Assembly (NCBI RefSeq): GCF_020697055.1
Contig: NZ_JAJFBP010000003.1
Coordinates: 1 to 64,000, forward strand
Length of the DNA stretch: 64,000 nt
DNA from: Panacagrimonas sp.
GTDB taxonomy: Bacteria; Pseudomonadota; Gammaproteobacteria; Nevskiales; Nevskiaceae
Direction of reading: 5' to 3'
Position 1 is the stretch's first letter; each line of letters opens with the position of its first letter. Position numbers and translations under genes: made by a program. The notes below the pieces were generated by a model. It made no database searches. It was not told the DNA's origin and saw nothing but the letters and a program-made list of their open reading frames with translations. Below, piece after piece: positions 62,244-64,000 of the stretch.

Positions 62244-62720
62244 TCAGAGCAGCTCGGCGACGTCCTTGGCGATCGATTCGGGCTTGTCGGTCGGCGCGTA
62301 GCGCTTGACCACCTTGCCGGACTTGTCGACCAGGAACTTGGTGAAGTTCCACTTGATCGCGTCCCAGCCCAGCACGCCACCCTGCTCGTCCTTGAGGTGC
62401 TTGTAGAGCGGATGCGCGTCGTCGCCGTTGACCTTGACCTTGGCGAACATCGGGAAGCTCACGTCGTAGTTGAGCGAGCAGAAATTCTTGATCTCGTTTT
62501 CGTCGCCGGGTTCCTGGTGACCGAACTGGTCACAAGGAAAGCCAAGGATCACCAGGCCCTTGTCCTTGTATTGGCGGTACAGCGCCTCGAGCCCTTTGTA
62601 CTGCGGCGTGAAGCCGCACTTGCTGGCGACGTTGACGACCAGCAGCACCTTGCCCTGGTAGTCGGCCAGGCTCTGGTCGGTCCCGTCGATGTTCCGCGCC
62701 GTGAAGTCGTACACGCCCAT
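62244..62720 (-). CDS. Glutathione peroxidase family protein
   Basis: This 158-residue thiol peroxidase of the BtuE/GPx type has peroxidatic C35 (VVNVASKCGFTPQY) and the resolving-type Cys in GFPCDQFG (C63, with Gln65), plus WNFTKFLVDKSG near the end. Bacterial GPx-like proteins of this kind usually use thioredoxin rather than glutathione. There is no signal peptide. It is followed by the shared terminator. Confidence 0.94.
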   Translation of the reverse strand: MGVYDFTARNIDGTDQSLADYQGKVLLVVNVASKCGFTPQYKGLEALYRQYKDKGLVILGFPCDQFGHQEPGDENEIKNFCSLNYDVSFPMFAKVKVNGDDAHPLYKHLKDEQGGVLGWDAIKWNFTKFLVDKSGKVVKRYAPTDKPESIAKDVAELL

Positions 62721-62764
62721 GCTGGAACCCTCTCATGCGATCGCGGAGACGCTCCGCGTTCGGA

Positions 62765-63772
62765 TCAGTATCCCAGCTTCCGCGGCAACGAAACCAGCCC
62801 GTGGATCTTGTTCTGCACCAGCATGCGCAGCGGCTCGTACACCGGCACGAGGTAGCGCGGCGGCAGGTTGTCGAGGTCCTTGGGCAGCTGCGCATTGGGC
62901 AGGTCGCCGATGCTGCGCTCGCCGTCCGGCGCGATCGGATACACCAGCTGCGCCGGCGTGCCGACGAGGCGATAGAACTGCAGCGTCGAAAACACCGCGG
63001 CATTGCGACCGCGCGTGTACAGGCCCGAACCGTTGAGCTTGCGACCGCCGATGAGCTGGCCGTCGCCGATCGTGGCGTAGCTGACCACGATCAGCATGGC
63101 CAGGCGGTTCTGCTTGATGATCCCGTCGAACTCGCGCTGGTAGTCCGGCCCGAACGTGTTGCCGTTCCAGGTCGAGGCCCACGTGGCGGCGTCGCGGCGC
63201 AGCAGGCCGGTGGGGTTGACGGTGACCGGCTGGTAGGGCGTCTTGGTGAGCAGGTTCTTGCGCAGCTCCTCCATCACGTAGCCGCTGAAGTCGTACTGCA
63301 CGTTGTAGCTCTGCTCGTCGCCACCCACGCCGAAGCTGGAAGCGCGGACGTGCTTGAGTTCGTTGCCGAGCAGGCTCATGACGCCGACGCGGCCGGCCAT
63401 CGGCGCGATCACGGCGCTCTCGGAAGGGCGCACGAGCGCCGGAGCCGTCGCGACCTTGGTCATGCGCGGGGTGGCGTCCGCCACGCCGCCTTCGGCGATC
63501 GCGCGGCGACGCGGATCGTTGCCCAGGGTGCGGCTTTCCTCCTCGAAGCCGCGCGGGGTGCTGCCGGCGGTCGGACGGCGGACCTCGCGCTGCGGTGCGG
63601 CCGCTTCCTGCTCGATCGGCGGTAGCTCGGCGCTGACCGTGAGGATCTCCTCGGATTCCGAGCGGTAAGCCTCGGGGTTGTCCGGGTTCGCCTCATTCTT
63701 CTTGAACGGAAACATCGAGCAGCCGGCCATCACCAGCACGGCTGGAACCATCCAGATGCCACGAGCACGCAT
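62765..63772 (-). CDS. Uncharacterised large lipoprotein
   Basis: This 335-residue protein has a lipoprotein signal (VLVMAGC, C18) and an acidic, Pro-rich, low-complexity spacer (about 22-110). A C-terminal domain (about 140-335) has YNVQYDFSGYVMEELRKNLL and FDGIIKQNRLAMLIVVSYATIGDGQLIGG. No family recognised. GGAGG lies 11 nt before the ATG at 63772; an earlier in-frame ATG at 63808 was rejected. It may be an envelope protein of this lineage. Confidence 0.8.
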   Translation of the reverse strand: MRARGIWMVPAVLVMAGCSMFPFKKNEANPDNPEAYRSESEEILTVSAELPPIEQEAAAPQREVRRPTAGSTPRGFEEESRTLGNDPRRRAIAEGGVADATPRMTKVATAPALVRPSESAVIAPMAGRVGVMSLLGNELKHVRASSFGVGGDEQSYNVQYDFSGYVMEELRKNLLTKTPYQPVTVNPTGLLRRDAATWASTWNGNTFGPDYQREFDGIIKQNRLAMLIVVSYATIGDGQLIGGRKLNGSGLYTRGRNAAVFSTLQFYRLVGTPAQLVYPIAPDGERSIGDLPNAQLPKDLDNLPPRYLVPVYEPLRMLVQNKIHGLVSLPRKLGY

Positions 63773-63929
63773 TGAAATCCCCTCCAGAGGTACGACGCGG
63801 GCCTGCATGGGCCCTTGGTCGTTTCATTCTTATGCAACGCATGACGCGCCCGTACGGTTTCCGTCTGGGCGGCGTCAGATTCCCGACGAGGAGACTACGC
63901 TGTCAGGTATCCCCTGAGTCGGACCGTCG

Positions 63930-63951
63930 GGCGCCCCCTCCCCGGGGCGCC
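63930..63951. terminator. GC-rich hairpin downstream of the right-edge gene
   Basis: GGCGCCCC (63930-63937)/GGGGCGCC (63944-63951) has a 6-nt loop. It lies 20 bp past the stop of the minus-strand gene at the edge and could end its transcript. Confidence 0.5.
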
Positions 63952-63970
63952 GTCCGGCGGACAGCATCGA

Positions 63971-64000
63971 TCAGAAATTCGCGGCCTCGAGCGCCATCTG
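63971..64000 (-). CDS. C-terminal end of an unidentified gene at the right edge
   Basis: On the minus strand the last codons read ...QMALEAANF followed by TGA (63971-63973). The coding style and the hairpin beyond the stop suggest a real 3' end. Nine codons are too few to name it. Confidence 0.35.
   Translation of the reverse strand, partial: QMALEAANF

Overview
The window is a GC-rich chromosomal segment, roughly two thirds G+C by eye, from a gammaproteobacterium. The best guess is the Xanthomonadales/Lysobacterales or a nearby order. This rests on gene order and protein style (rhlB divergent from trxA-rho, prkA-yeaH-spoVR, miaB-phoH-ybeY-corC-lnt, a Tad locus with a DUF3613 gene, an ScsB-like reductase), not on a marker gene. 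No rRNA, tRNA, CRISPR array, insertion sequence or prophage was seen. Many long ORFs on the opposite strand are high-GC shadows and were left out.

Layout. 1-2284: the 5' end of purC and a lone LuxI-type acyl-homoserine-lactone synthase on the minus strand, divergent from purD. 2337-6563: rho and trxA (minus), divergent from rhlB and pgeF. 6876-10910: an exported YCF48/BNR-type protein followed by a 962-residue MMPL/RND transporter, closed by a strong terminator. 10977-11816: apaH. 11912-23069: a complete Tad (Flp) pilus locus with a good sigma70-type promoter in front of flp (flp, tadV, tadE, cpaB, secretin, tadZ, tadA, tadB, tadC, tadD, DUF3613), with tadG facing it on the other strand. 23291-26485: divergent from tadG, a PAS-PAS-PAS-GGDEF-EAL protein with an intact cyclase motif but a ruined EAL domain. 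26491-29781: a lipase-like hydrolase and a very-long-chain acyl-CoA synthetase. 29809-36359: rnd, mpl, pmbA, a DUF3617 protein and two lipoproteins, one BamE-like. 36530-40149: a phosphotransferase, mgtE and a MerR-type regulator with a cobalamin-binding domain (CarH/LitR-like). 40168-44986: the prkA-yeaH-spoVR stress operon, with a sigma54-like promoter and a striking inverted array of heptamers between prkA and yeaH. 45306-51386: a serine hydrolase, a DUF2845 protein, an ScsB/DsbD reductase with its redoxin partner, and a sodium:solute symporter. 51436-52361: a broken glycoside hydrolase. 52488-54659: a crotonase, a quinone oxidoreductase and a small lipoprotein. 54656-60588: an acyltransferase and the miaB-to-lnt cluster. 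60697-64000: an outer membrane barrel, an Ala/Gly-rich exported protein, glutathione peroxidase, a large lipoprotein and the last codons of an unidentified gene.

Functional themes. Surface attachment (Tad pilus) sits next to a c-di-GMP enzyme. Envelope maintenance is well represented (mpl, lnt, BamE-like, ScsB/redoxin, OM barrel, several lipoproteins). Signalling includes AHL synthesis, a probable B12-based sensor and the PrkA starvation kinase. The most unusual items are the solo AHL synthase between purine genes, the CarH-like regulator with its candidate operator, the sigma54-like site upstream of prkA, the heptamer hairpin beside the yeaH start, and the GGDEF protein with a degenerate EAL domain.
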